Assembly: GCA_030603485.1 (NCBI GenBank)
Contig: JAUVXS010000089.1
Span: 1-7,393, forward strand
Source: Dehalococcoidia bacterium
GTDB taxonomy: Bacteria; Chloroflexota; Dehalococcoidia; GIF9; AB-539-J10
DNA length: 7,393 nt
Direction: 5' to 3'
In this document: piece after piece, positions 1-6,951 of the stretch
Numbering within the stretch: the stretch's first letter is position 1
How the letters are laid out: each line of letters opens with the position of its first letter
Program-made: the position numbers and the translations under genes
Notes under the pieces: generated by a model
Database searches by the model: none
What the model saw: only the letters and a program-made list of their open reading frames with translations
Told to the model about the DNA's origin: nothing

Positions 1-1
1 T

Positions 2-541
2 ACTGCAGCCGAAAGCCACGCCTCTACTGAAAGTGTAGCTCACCTTACCGCTTTCAAAAAGGGTGATGCCGAGGGATTACCCTTTGAGGACGAGAGTTTT
101 GATATAGTTATTTCAGAGTGCAGTTTCTGCACGTTCCCCGATAAAGAAAAGGCAGCACAGGAGATGGTGCGTGTTCTTCGCAAGCGTGGTAAACTCGGTA
201 TGACTGATGTGACAATTAATGGTCTCTTACCAGAGGATATCCAGTCATTGTTGGGATGGGTAGCCTGTCTGACTGGAGCTGGCAGTCCAGATCTGTATGT
301 GTCGATTCTCAGGAAAGCCGGTTTCACAGACTTCATTGTTGAGGATAAGCGAGATGCGTTGCTGGAGATGGTAAATAACGTACGTCGCAAGCTATTTGGT
401 GCTGAGCTGGCTATCGGTTTGGGCAAACTTGAATTGCCCGGTATTGACCTGAAAAAAGCCAAGCACCTTGCTCAGCGTTCGATGGAACTTATTGAGAGCG
501 GCGTAATAGGATATACACTGTTCAAGGCAGAAAGGGGCTGA
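2..541 (+). CDS. Class I SAM-dependent methyltransferase, C-terminal part (arsenite methyltransferase-like)
   Basis: The reading frame is open from the left edge of the window, so the true start and the glycine-rich SAM-binding motif I lie upstream; 179 residues remain. Visible are the middle and end of a Rossmann methyltransferase: GDAEGLPFEDESFDIVIS (residues 21-38) is the acidic motif II and strand 4 region, followed by PDK, the helix with E-MVRVLR (54-60) and a degenerate form (KRGKLGMTDV) of the usual KPGGRL-SDV turn. This pattern fits the Methyltransf_11 / ArsM group. Two cysteines, C40 in SECSFC and C89 in WVACLTGA, fall where arsenite methyltransferases carry two of their arsenic-binding cysteines, and a Y-x-x-x-L-x-x-AGF segment follows as in that family. 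The methyl acceptor is inferred, not shown; another small-molecule methyltransferase is possible. A 139-base gap separates it from the sugar operon, so the two are probably not co-regulated. The fold is near certain, the substrate is not. Confidence 0.85.
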   Translation, partial: TAAESHASTESVAHLTAFKKGDAEGLPFEDESFDIVISECSFCTFPDKEKAAQEMVRVLRKRGKLGMTDVTINGLLPEDIQSLLGWVACLTGAGSPDLYVSILRKAGFTDFIVEDKRDALLEMVNNVRRKLFGAELAIGLGKLELPGIDLKKAKHLAQRSMELIESGVIGYTLFKAERG

Positions 542-599
542 TCTTAGGGTAATTGAGACTTATCGGGAGATAGTGGGCGTATCAAGCTGTATTACCTGA

Positions 600-608
600 T
601 GCTATAAA
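600..608 (+). promoter_or_regulatory. Candidate extended -10 promoter element
   Basis: TGCTATAAA matches the extended -10 consensus TGnTATAAT at all but the last base. No good -35 hexamer lies 16-18 bases upstream, which is tolerated by extended -10 promoters. Transcription would begin near 615 and give a leader of about 66 bases before the kinase gene. Prediction from consensus only. Confidence 0.4.
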
Positions 609-618
609 ACGGAGAAAC

Positions 619-646
619 TTGACGAATCAGCTCAGCACCATATTGC
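619..646 (+). promoter_or_regulatory. Alternative weak sigma-70-type promoter
   Basis: TTGACG (619-624) matches the -35 consensus at five of six bases and is followed after 16 bases by TATTGC (641-646), which matches the -10 consensus at only three. It is weaker overall than the extended -10 candidate just upstream, and at most one of the two need be used. Confidence 0.22.
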
Positions 647-655
647 GGAGCGTAG

Positions 656-668
656 TTGCACTGTGCAA
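656..668 (+). repeat. 13-base perfect palindrome (possible operator) abutting the ribosome site
   Basis: TTGCAC-T-GTGCAA is a perfect inverted repeat with 6-base arms and a one-base centre. It lies downstream of both candidate promoters and its right arm shares two bases with the AAGGAG ribosome site at 667-672. A dimeric repressor bound here, or a small RNA hairpin, could control entry into the operon. An arm this short can occur by chance, so the role is speculative. Confidence 0.3.
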
Positions 669-672
669 GGAG
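667..672 (+). promoter_or_regulatory. Ribosome binding site of the ROK kinase gene
   Basis: AAGGAG lies eight bases before the ATG at 681, ideal spacing, and fixes this ATG as the start. Confidence 0.8.
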
Positions 673-680
673 ATTAAAGA

Positions 681-1685
681 ATGAAGAAGAACAATATCGA
701 CAATTCTCCGGCAGTTGGAGTGGATCTGGGCGGCACAAAGGTAGAGACATCTCTTGTAGACACAAACGGACAGATTCTGGCATCACACAGGAGTCCGACT
801 GAGCCAGAAAAAGGACCGGATGGAGTAATTGCTGACATTATCGGATGTGTAAATAGTTGCTTGGGTAAGGCTAGTGAATCCGCAAAAGCTTTAGGTATAG
901 GAATAGCTGGCCAGATTGAAAAGGATGCTGGAATAGTGCGCTTCGCACCGAATCTTGGTTGGCACAATGTACCTCTTCAAGCCAAGCTCGAGGAGGCACT
1001 AGCGCTACCGGTAACGGTAACCAACGATGTGCGGGCGGCTGCGTATGGTGAGTGGCTCTACGGTTCGGGACAAGGAGTTAATGATCTCGTATGCCTCTTT
1101 GTTGGTACAGGCGTAGGTGGGGGTATCATTAGCGGCGGCAGGTTGCTGGAGGGCTGTAATAACACCGGCGGTGAGCTTGGACATATGACTATTGTTAGAG
1201 ATGGCCGACAGTGCCACTGCCGCAACCAAGGATGCCTGGAAGCATACGCTGGTGGCTGGGCAATCGGTGAGCGAACACAAGAGGCGGTACGCAATAATCC
1301 ACAAGCAGGCGAAGCACTGATTGCAGTAGCCGGAGGCATTGAGAAAATTTCCGCCGCTACAGTCACCGAAGCTTATGCTAACGGAGATCCTCTCGCTCAC
1401 AGCATGGTGGAAGAGACCGCAAACTTCCTCGCTGCCGGTATAGTCGGAATTGTTAACGCCTTTAACCCTTGTTTAATAGTATTAGGTGGTGGCGTCATTC
1501 AGGGCCTACCACAATATATCTCCTTGGTAGAGCATATTGTTCACCTAAAGGCGCTTGAGGCAGCGTTGGAAGAGTTGCGTATCGTTACGGCTGCTTTGGG
1601 TAATAAGGCTGGTGTTATTGGTGTGGCTGCGCTTGCGCGTCATCGATTGTCCAAAGATGAATCATACGGAGGGAAGTCAACATGA
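681..1685 (+). CDS. glk: ROK-family sugar kinase, probable glucokinase
   Basis: This cytoplasmic kinase is predicted to phosphorylate glucose to glucose 6-phosphate with ATP. The 334 residues match the usual size of ROK kinases and begin directly with the actin-like ATPase fold, with no N-terminal helix-turn-helix, so it is an enzyme and not a ROK repressor. Visible motifs are the phosphate loop DLGGTK (15-20), TND-VRAAAYGE with the catalytic base D116, the glycine-rich VGTGVGGGI (141-149), GGELGH with E165 and the zinc ligand H168, the zinc cluster C178-H-C180...C185 with sugar-contacting E187, and LGGGV (268-272) near the adenosine site. The zinc motif has Arg181 where Gly is usual. All sugar-binding residues are present, but fructokinase or N-acetylmannosamine kinase share them; glucose is favoured because the operon encodes glucose-6-phosphate isomerase. 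It is the first gene of the operon and its stop overlaps the transketolase start (ATGA). Confidence 0.88.
   Translation: MKKNNIDNSPAVGVDLGGTKVETSLVDTNGQILASHRSPTEPEKGPDGVIADIIGCVNSCLGKASESAKALGIGIAGQIEKDAGIVRFAPNLGWHNVPLQAKLEEALALPVTVTNDVRAAAYGEWLYGSGQGVNDLVCLFVGTGVGGGIISGGRLLEGCNNTGGELGHMTIVRDGRQCHCRNQGCLEAYAGGWAIGERTQEAVRNNPQAGEALIAVAGGIEKISAATVTEAYANGDPLAHSMVEETANFLAAGIVGIVNAFNPCLIVLGGGVIQGLPQYISLVEHIVHLKALEAALEELRIVTAALGNKAGVIGVAALARHRLSKDESYGGKST
1668..1672 (+). promoter_or_regulatory. Ribosome binding site of tkt, inside the kinase gene
   Basis: GGAGG lies nine bases before the ATG at 1682 and within the last codons of the kinase gene. With the ATGA stop/start overlap this supports coupled translation of the two genes. 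Confidence 0.75.
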
Positions 1686-3694
1686 GTGTGTCAGAACTTG
1701 AGGAACTCTGCATAAACACAATTCGTTTTCTAGCTGTGGATATGGTACAGCAGGCAAATTCAGGCCATCCGGGAACTCCAATGGGAGCAGCACCCATGGC
1801 ATATGTATTGTGGGACCGATTCCTCAAACACAACCCCAGTGAGCCGAAGTGGCCTGACAGGGACCGCTTTATTCTTTCTGCAGGCCATGCATCAGCGCTG
1901 CTTTATGCTTTGCTGCATTTGACAGGTTACGATGTGACGCTAGACGAAATCAAACGGTTCCGACAGTGGGGAAGTAAGACGCCGGGCCATCCTGAATATG
2001 GGATTGTCCCCGGTGTTGAGACAACTACTGGTCCATTGGGACAGGGGTTTGCCAACGGAGTAGGGATGGCCGTTGCAGAAAGGTGGCTGGCTGAACATTA
2101 TAACCGTCCCGGATATGAGATGGTCGACCACTATACATATGCCATTGTCTCAGATGGAGACCTCCAGGAGGGGGTCGCCTCAGAAGCCGCTTCATTGGCT
2201 GGAACGCTTCGCTTGGGTAAACTAATCTATTTATATGATGATAATGATATTCAAATTGAGGGAAACACAAGCATAGCCTTCGCTGAAAATGTTGCACAAA
2301 GATTTCAGGCTTACGGTTGGCAGGTGATCGGCCCTATTGATGGCATGGACACAGCCAGTGTTGATTCTGCTATTAATGCGGCTCAGGATGAAAAAACCCG
2401 GCCCAGTTTGATCATTTGCCAGACGATCATCGGGTATGGCAGTCCGAATAAGGCCGGTACCGCATCAGCTCATGGAGAACCTCTGGGCGAAGAGGAAGTA
2501 CGGCTAACGAAGAAGCATTTGAGTTGGCCATATGATGAACCTTTTACCGTTCCTGTTGATGTACTTTCTCATTTTCACCAGGCCGTACAGCGAGGTGACC
2601 ATCAACAGCGGGAGTGGGAAGCCAAATTGGAGGCTTACCGACACGCCTATCCAAACGAGGCACGACAATTGGAAGAGGACCTGTCTGGAGACTTACCAGA
2701 GGGATGGAGCAGAGAACTGGATGATCTGTTTAAGACAACAGAAAAACCAATCGCTACTCGCGAAGCTTCTGGCAAAGTCATGAATGCAATAGCACCGAGA
2801 GTCCATTCCTTCACCGGTGGTTCGGCAGACCTGGCTCCTTCAACCAAGACCACCCTAAAAGATCATGGTCACTATGGATTCGAAGAGTACTGTGGGCACA
2901 ATATGCATTTCGGTGTTCGCGAACACGCTATGGGCGCAATAACGAACGGAATGTCCTTGCATGGAGGTATTATACCCTATACCGGGACTTTTCTGGTATT
3001 TTACGACTATATGCGCCCGCCGGTACGGCTTGCTGCGTTAATGGGAATCAGGGTGATCTATATATTTACCCATGATTCCATTGGAATGGGTGAGGACGGG
3101 CCAACACATCAGCCTATCGAGCAGCTTATGGCACTACGCGAAGTGCCTAACCTGGTTACGGTCAGGCCAGCTGATGCTACCGAGACATCGGAGGCATGGA
3201 AAATAGCCATAGAACGGCGTGATGGTCCGACATCCTTAATTCTCAGCCGCCAAAACCTACCGGTACTTAACCGAGCAGAATTAGCTCCAGCCAGCGGAGT
3301 GCAACGCGGTGCATATGTTCTGTGGGAGTCAGCACCATTTCCAGATGTGATACTACTTAGTACAGGATCAGAGGTCCATATCGCTCTCGAAGCCGGTAAG
3401 ATACTAGAGGAAAACGGTATCAAATCACGTGTTGTCTCAATGCCCTCATGGGAGTTGTTCGATTCTCAGCCAGTTAGTTATCGAAATGAGGTGTTACCTC
3501 TAGCTATCAGAGCACGGGTTTCAATCGAGGCAGGAACTCCAAAGGGGTGGGAGAGATATGTAGGCCTGGACGGGCTCACGATTGGTATACATCGCTTCGG
3601 GGCGTCAGCACCAGGCTCTATCCTCTATGAGAAACTGGGCCTGACTGTCCAACATGTAGTTAGCGAGGTAATGAAACTTCTGCACAGGAGCTAA
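1682..3694 (+). CDS. tkt: Transketolase
   Basis: This thiamine-diphosphate enzyme moves two-carbon ketol units between ketose and aldose phosphates, such as xylulose 5-phosphate, ribose 5-phosphate and erythrose 4-phosphate, in the cytoplasm. At 670 residues it is full length for the family. In order: NSGHPG with H29, AGHAS with H69, GPLGQG (117-122), the ThDP/metal motif SDGDLQEG (157-164) with N188 in YDDND, and H264 in SAHG. The pyrimidine domain carries the catalytic glutamate E414 in GVREHAMG, then HDSIGMGEDGPTHQP (464-478) with H476, and phosphate-contacting R523 in LSRQNLP. The C-terminal domain has IEAGTPKGWERY (615-626). H637 stands in IGIHRFGASAPG, where many relatives have Asp or another residue; it is outside the catalytic core. 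The gene starts within the stop of the kinase gene and its own TAA shares a base with an ATG (TAATG). Identification is secure. Confidence 0.98.
   Translation: MSVSELEELCINTIRFLAVDMVQQANSGHPGTPMGAAPMAYVLWDRFLKHNPSEPKWPDRDRFILSAGHASALLYALLHLTGYDVTLDEIKRFRQWGSKTPGHPEYGIVPGVETTTGPLGQGFANGVGMAVAERWLAEHYNRPGYEMVDHYTYAIVSDGDLQEGVASEAASLAGTLRLGKLIYLYDDNDIQIEGNTSIAFAENVAQRFQAYGWQVIGPIDGMDTASVDSAINAAQDEKTRPSLIICQTIIGYGSPNKAGTASAHGEPLGEEEVRLTKKHLSWPYDEPFTVPVDVLSHFHQAVQRGDHQQREWEAKLEAYRHAYPNEARQLEEDLSGDLPEGWSRELDDLFKTTEKPIATREASGKVMNAIAPRVHSFTGGSADLAPSTKTTLKDHGHYGFEEYCGHNMHFGVREHAMGAITNGMSLHGGIIPYTGTFLVFYDYMRPPVRLAALMGIRVIYIFTHDSIGMGEDGPTHQPIEQLMALREVPNLVTVRPADATETSEAWKIAIERRDGPTSLILSRQNLPVLNRAELAPASGVQRGAYVLWESAPFPDVILLSTGSEVHIALEAGKILEENGIKSRVVSMPSWELFDSQPVSYRNEVLPLAIRARVSIEAGTPKGWERYVGLDGLTIGIHRFGASAPGSILYEKLGLTVQHVVSEVMKLLHRS
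3686..3690 (+). promoter_or_regulatory. Ribosome binding site of rpiB, deciding between two adjacent ATGs
   Basis: AGGAG at the very end of tkt is followed by CTAATGATG. The gap to the ATG at 3694 is only three bases, while the gap to the ATG at 3697 is six, so the second ATG is the better-placed start. Confidence 0.65.
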
Positions 3695-3696
3695 TG

Positions 3697-4179
3697 ATGA
3701 AGCTAAAAGTTGCACTGGGTGCCGACCACGGTGGCTTCACTCTAAAAAATGAGTTAGTTACCCGGCTGGACGAAAAATATGAGATCCTAGATCTGGGAGC
3801 GCATACGTTTGATCCTAATGATGACTACCCTGATTTTGCGCTTGCAGTTTCCAAGGCGGTGGCTTCCAAACAAGCACACAGGGGCATACTTGTCTGTGGC
3901 AGTGGAGTAGGCGCCAGTATAGCCGCTAACAAGGTGCCGGGGGTCCGGGCATGTCTTTGTCATGACAGTTACTCAGCACATCAAGGGGTAGAACACGATG
4001 ACATGAATGTTTTGTGCCTTGGGTCACGTGTGATCGGTATGGAGCTGGCTGCGGAGCTAGTAACAGCCTTTCTAACCGCAAACTTTTCTGGTGAAACGCG
4101 CCATTGTCGTCGTTTGGAGAAAGTCCTGGCTATCGAGCGCCAGGCAATTCATGATGATAAAGGGGGACCAAGCCAATGA
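3697..4179 (+). CDS. rpiB: Ribose-5-phosphate isomerase B
   Basis: This RpiB/LacAB-family isomerase interconverts ribose 5-phosphate and ribulose 5-phosphate. Numbered from the ATG at 3697 (160 residues, against about 150 for E. coli RpiB), it opens with MKLKVALGADHGG, with active-site D10 and H11. DYPDFA (43-48) is the family's conserved turn. The catalytic cysteine is C67 in GILVCGSGVG, followed by the phosphate-binding GVG and SIAANK, and H100 in EHDDMNVL matches the ring-opening histidine. A cysteine at this place marks the E. coli-like class; the mycobacterial class uses a glutamate. Two further cysteines sit close together in CLCHDSYSAH. The last ten or so residues, rich in charge, extend slightly past the usual end. 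An ATG at 3694 overlapping the tkt stop is an alternative start adding one Met. The stop overlaps the start of the fusion gene (ATGA). Confidence 0.95.
   Translation: MKLKVALGADHGGFTLKNELVTRLDEKYEILDLGAHTFDPNDDYPDFALAVSKAVASKQAHRGILVCGSGVGASIAANKVPGVRACLCHDSYSAHQGVEHDDMNVLCLGSRVIGMELAAELVTAFLTANFSGETRHCRRLEKVLAIERQAIHDDKGGPSQ
4161..4167 (+). promoter_or_regulatory. Ribosome binding site of tal-pgi, inside rpiB
   Basis: AGGGGGA, one base off the AGGAGG core, ends eight bases before the ATG at 4176. It sits in the last codons of rpiB and, with the ATGA overlap, points to coupled translation. Confidence 0.6.
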
Positions 4180-6914
4180 ATGCTATTCAAAAAGCCATGC
4201 AACAAGGCCAGGCCATTTGGCTTGATTACATACGCCGAGGCCTGTTCAAGTCTGGTGAGTTCCAGCAGCTTATCGACCAGGGAATAAGCGGTGTGACCTC
4301 AAATCCAACTATTTTCGAGAAGGCCATTATTGGAAGCACTGACTATGATGAGGCAATATTAGCCTTGGTTAAAACCGCCAAGGACATCGGGGCCATATAT
4401 GAAGCCCTTGCAATAGAAGATATACGAACTGCCGCTGACCTACTACGACCCATATATGATCAGTCATCTGGCTTGCACGGCTACGTGTCTTTAGAGGTCA
4501 GCCCCGCACTGGCTCACGATACCGATGGCACGATAAGGGAGGCGAAGCGGTTATTCGCTTTGCTGGATCGACCAAACATAATGATTAAAGTCCCAGCTAC
4601 GCCAGAAGGTATACCAGCCGTCCGTAACCTAATCCACGATGGCATTAATGTCAATGTTACACTAATATTCTCTCTCGATATGTACCAACAGGTTATAGAA
4701 GCCTACATCGCTGGCATTGAAGATCTGGTCAAAAATGGTGGGAATGCAGGCAACGTGGCTTCGGTGGCGTCTTTCTTTCTGAGTCGCATAGATACCGTTG
4801 TAGATTCTTTATTGGAAGAGCGTGTGCGAAAGGGACAAGAACAACTTAAAAACTTACTTGGTAAAGCTGCTGTTGCCAATGCCAAGCTGGCATATCTTGA
4901 GTTTAAGCGAATGTTTGATAGTGAGCGTTTTGCGGTATTAAGAGCAGGTGGCTCTCGTGTGCAGCGTCCTCTATGGGCAAGCACTGGCACGAAAAATCCG
5001 GCCTATAGTGATGTCATGTATGTAGAGTCTCTTATCGGTTCCGATACAGTCAACACTATGCCACCGGCGACTATAGATGCATTCCTGGACCATGGCCATG
5101 CGGTAACCACCCTTGAGGTAGGTTTTTCTGAAGCTGAGCAGACACTAGCCGATCTTGCTGGAGCTGGTATTAGCATGGAGTCTGTTACAGTGAAGCTGCT
5201 TGCTGATGGGCTTAAGGCATTCGCTCAATCCTTCGAGAAGCTCATGGCCGGTATCGAAGATAAAAAGACACGACTACTGGCACCAGAGCATGTTCATCCC
5301 GGTGTGAGCATTGGAAACTATATTGGCGATGTGGAAGTAACTCTGGCTGATTTTGATAGACGTGACATCGTGCGGCGAATCTGGCAGAAAGATCACACTG
5401 TCTGGAAACCGGAACCTGCAGAAATCACGAATCGTCTCGGCTGGCTTCGTGTCGCTGATTCAATGTCTGAACAAATGCCGACCATCCAGTCCTTTGCACA
5501 GGAGGTTGTAGACGCTGGTTTCCGTCACGTTGTTTTACTGGGCATGGGCGGAAGTAGCCTGGGCCCCGAGGTGCTTAGGCAGGTATTTGGCAGTACTGCC
5601 GGCTATCCAGAACTAAAAGTGCTGGACTCAACGGTACCCGCTTGGGTACAATCGGTGAAACAGTCAATAGACGCTTCTCGCACCCTGTTTTTAGTCTCCT
5701 CAAAATCCGGGACGACCACGGAGCCTCTAGCGCTCTTCTATTACTTCAAGGGTCTTATCGAGTCTTTCGTTGGAGATAGCAAGGCTGGAGAGAGCTTTGT
5801 TGCCATAACTGATCCTGGGACTCCGCTAGTTGAACTGGCGGAAGAAGAGAAGTTCCGGCGTGTTTTTGTAAATCCTCCTGATATCGGTGGACGATACTCT
5901 GTCCTTTCTTATTTTGGCTTGGTGCCAGCTGCACTCTCAGGGATCGATGTAACAAAGCTGCTTGAGCGGTCCGACTGCATGAGAGAGGCATGTGCTTCCT
6001 GTGTACCCGTTCACGATAATCCTGGTGCCTGGCTTGGAACGTACATGGGCACTTTAGCTGCCCAAGGAAGGGATAAACTTACGCTCATAACATCCCCAAC
6101 CATCAGTAGCTTTGGTCTCTGGGTGGAACAGCTTATCGCTGAGAGCACCGGTAAGGATGGCAAGGGCATTGTACCCGTCGCTGGCGAACCGTTGATGGAA
6201 GCAGTTCAGTATGGTGAAGACAGAATATTTGTTTACTTGCGCCTTAAAGAGGACGATAACTCTGAAATGGATAAGGTAATTGAGGATGTCAGGTCTTCAG
6301 GACAACCGGTTCTGGTTTTGGAGATGCGCGATAGATATGATCTGGGCGCAGAGTTTTATCGCTGGGAGTTTGCCACCGCTGTAGCCGGGGCAATAATAGG
6401 TATTCATCCCTTCAATCAACCCAACGTGCAACAGGCTAAAGATGCAACAGAGCACGTTTTGCAGAAGTACACTAACTCTGGTAATTTACCTGATATCCAA
6501 AATGAAGGGTCGTTTGCTGATCTGCTATCCAAGGCTGAAAGGCCACAATACCTGGCTATCATGGCTTATATTCATCAGACACCTGAAACAGATAAGGCAC
6601 TAGCAGAGCTTCGCCAGAAGATCGTAGAGCGGTATGGAATAGCTACCACTCTCGGCTATGGACCACGTTTTCTTCACTCAACGGGGCAGCTTCACAAAGG
6701 GGGCCCCGATGTAGGTTTATTTCTTCAAATAACTGCTGAACACGAGCAAGACGTGCCGATACCGGGTAAACCTTACACCTTCGGGGTGGTAGCTGATGCG
6801 CAGGCCATAGGAGACCTTGAGACATTACGGTCACTAAACAAGTCAATTGTCAGGGTTCATTCAAAGAAGGGAGATATGGCATCTTTATCCGAATGCATTG
6901 GGGAACTTCTATAG
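4176..6914 (+). CDS. tal-pgi: Bifunctional transaldolase / glucose-6-phosphate isomerase fusion
   Basis: One 912-residue protein carries two enzymes. Residues about 1-360 are a transaldolase, moving a dihydroxyacetone unit between sedoheptulose 7-phosphate/glyceraldehyde 3-phosphate and fructose 6-phosphate/erythrose 4-phosphate: D17 in WLDYIRRG, N43 in TSNPTIF, E107 in SLEVSP, the Schiff-base lysine K138 in IMIKVPAT, T162 in NVTLIFS and WASTGTKNP (267-275). Residues about 380-905 are a glucose-6-phosphate isomerase: GMGGSSLGPEV (456-466), the sugar-phosphate loop VSSKSGTTTEP (507-517), GGRYSVLSYFGL (571-582) with R573, the isomerising base E656 in LIAESTGKDG, and HSTGQLHKGG (834-843) holding the ring-opening histidine region. 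The linker is short and both active sites look intact. Such fusions are known and usually run to about 950 residues; this one is slightly compact. Fructose 6-phosphate is shared by both halves. No break or frameshift is visible. Confidence 0.96.
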   Translation: MNAIQKAMQQGQAIWLDYIRRGLFKSGEFQQLIDQGISGVTSNPTIFEKAIIGSTDYDEAILALVKTAKDIGAIYEALAIEDIRTAADLLRPIYDQSSGLHGYVSLEVSPALAHDTDGTIREAKRLFALLDRPNIMIKVPATPEGIPAVRNLIHDGINVNVTLIFSLDMYQQVIEAYIAGIEDLVKNGGNAGNVASVASFFLSRIDTVVDSLLEERVRKGQEQLKNLLGKAAVANAKLAYLEFKRMFDSERFAVLRAGGSRVQRPLWASTGTKNPAYSDVMYVESLIGSDTVNTMPPATIDAFLDHGHAVTTLEVGFSEAEQTLADLAGAGISMESVTVKLLADGLKAFAQSFEKLMAGIEDKKTRLLAPEHVHPGVSIGNYIGDVEVTLADFDRRDIVRRIWQKDHTVWKPEPAEITNRLGWLRVADSMSEQMPTIQSFAQEVVDAGFRHVVLLGMGGSSLGPEVLRQVFGSTAGYPELKVLDSTVPAWVQSVKQSIDASRTLFLVSSKSGTTTEPLALFYYFKGLIESFVGDSKAGESFVAITDPGTPLVELAEEEKFRRVFVNPPDIGGRYSVLSYFGLVPAALSGIDVTKLLERSDCMREACASCVPVHDNPGAWLGTYMGTLAAQGRDKLTLITSPTISSFGLWVEQLIAESTGKDGKGIVPVAGEPLMEAVQYGEDRIFVYLRLKEDDNSEMDKVIEDVRSSGQPVLVLEMRDRYDLGAEFYRWEFATAVAGAIIGIHPFNQPNVQQAKDATEHVLQKYTNSGNLPDIQNEGSFADLLSKAERPQYLAIMAYIHQTPETDKALAELRQKIVERYGIATTLGYGPRFLHSTGQLHKGGPDVGLFLQITAEHEQDVPIPGKPYTFGVVADAQAIGDLETLRSLNKSIVRVHSKKGDMASLSECIGELL

Positions 6915-6940
6915 GATATAAGTAAACAATCTTGGTTGGA

Positions 6941-6948
6941 AAGGAGGT
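6941..6948 (+). promoter_or_regulatory. Strong ribosome binding site of the HAD gene
   Basis: AAGGAGGT is an eight-base match to the 16S rRNA tail, the strongest site in the window, but it ends only three bases before the ATG at 6952. The next in-frame ATG (6964) is 15 bases away and would remove residues before the HAD motif I strand, so 6952 is preferred. Confidence 0.75.
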
Positions 6949-6951
6949 CCT

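Larger units (their letters stand above)
542..680 (+). other. Intergenic region, likely promoter region of the sugar-phosphate operon
   Basis: This is the only gap of any size between genes in the window. No open frame of note and no GC-rich hairpin followed by a T-run is visible, so there is no clear intrinsic terminator for the methyltransferase gene. It holds two candidate promoters, a short palindrome and the ribosome site of the kinase gene, listed separately. Confidence 0.6.

Noticed and set aside
40..462. 140-codon open frame on the minus strand, antisense to the methyltransferase
   Set aside because: It lies wholly opposite a well-supported methyltransferase coding frame, has a low-complexity Ser/Arg-rich product and no recognisable domain.
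542..600. Possible terminator after the methyltransferase gene
   Set aside because: No stable inverted repeat followed by a T-run is visible; only weak 5-base matches such as CTGAT/ATCAG with a 25-base loop.
1005..1021. Short tandem GGTAAC-GGTAAC in the kinase gene
   Set aside because: Two copies within coding sequence, explained by the Val-Thr-Val-Thr codons; not a repeat array.
1005..1400. 131-codon and 102-codon minus-strand open frames inside the kinase gene
   Set aside because: They are antisense to clear ROK motifs; composition is rich in Ser, Cys and Pro without domain signals.
4176..6914. Fusion as an assembly error joining separate tal and pgi genes
   Set aside because: The frame is continuous through a linker of normal composition, and fusions of the same domain order are a known family, so an artefact is unlikely.
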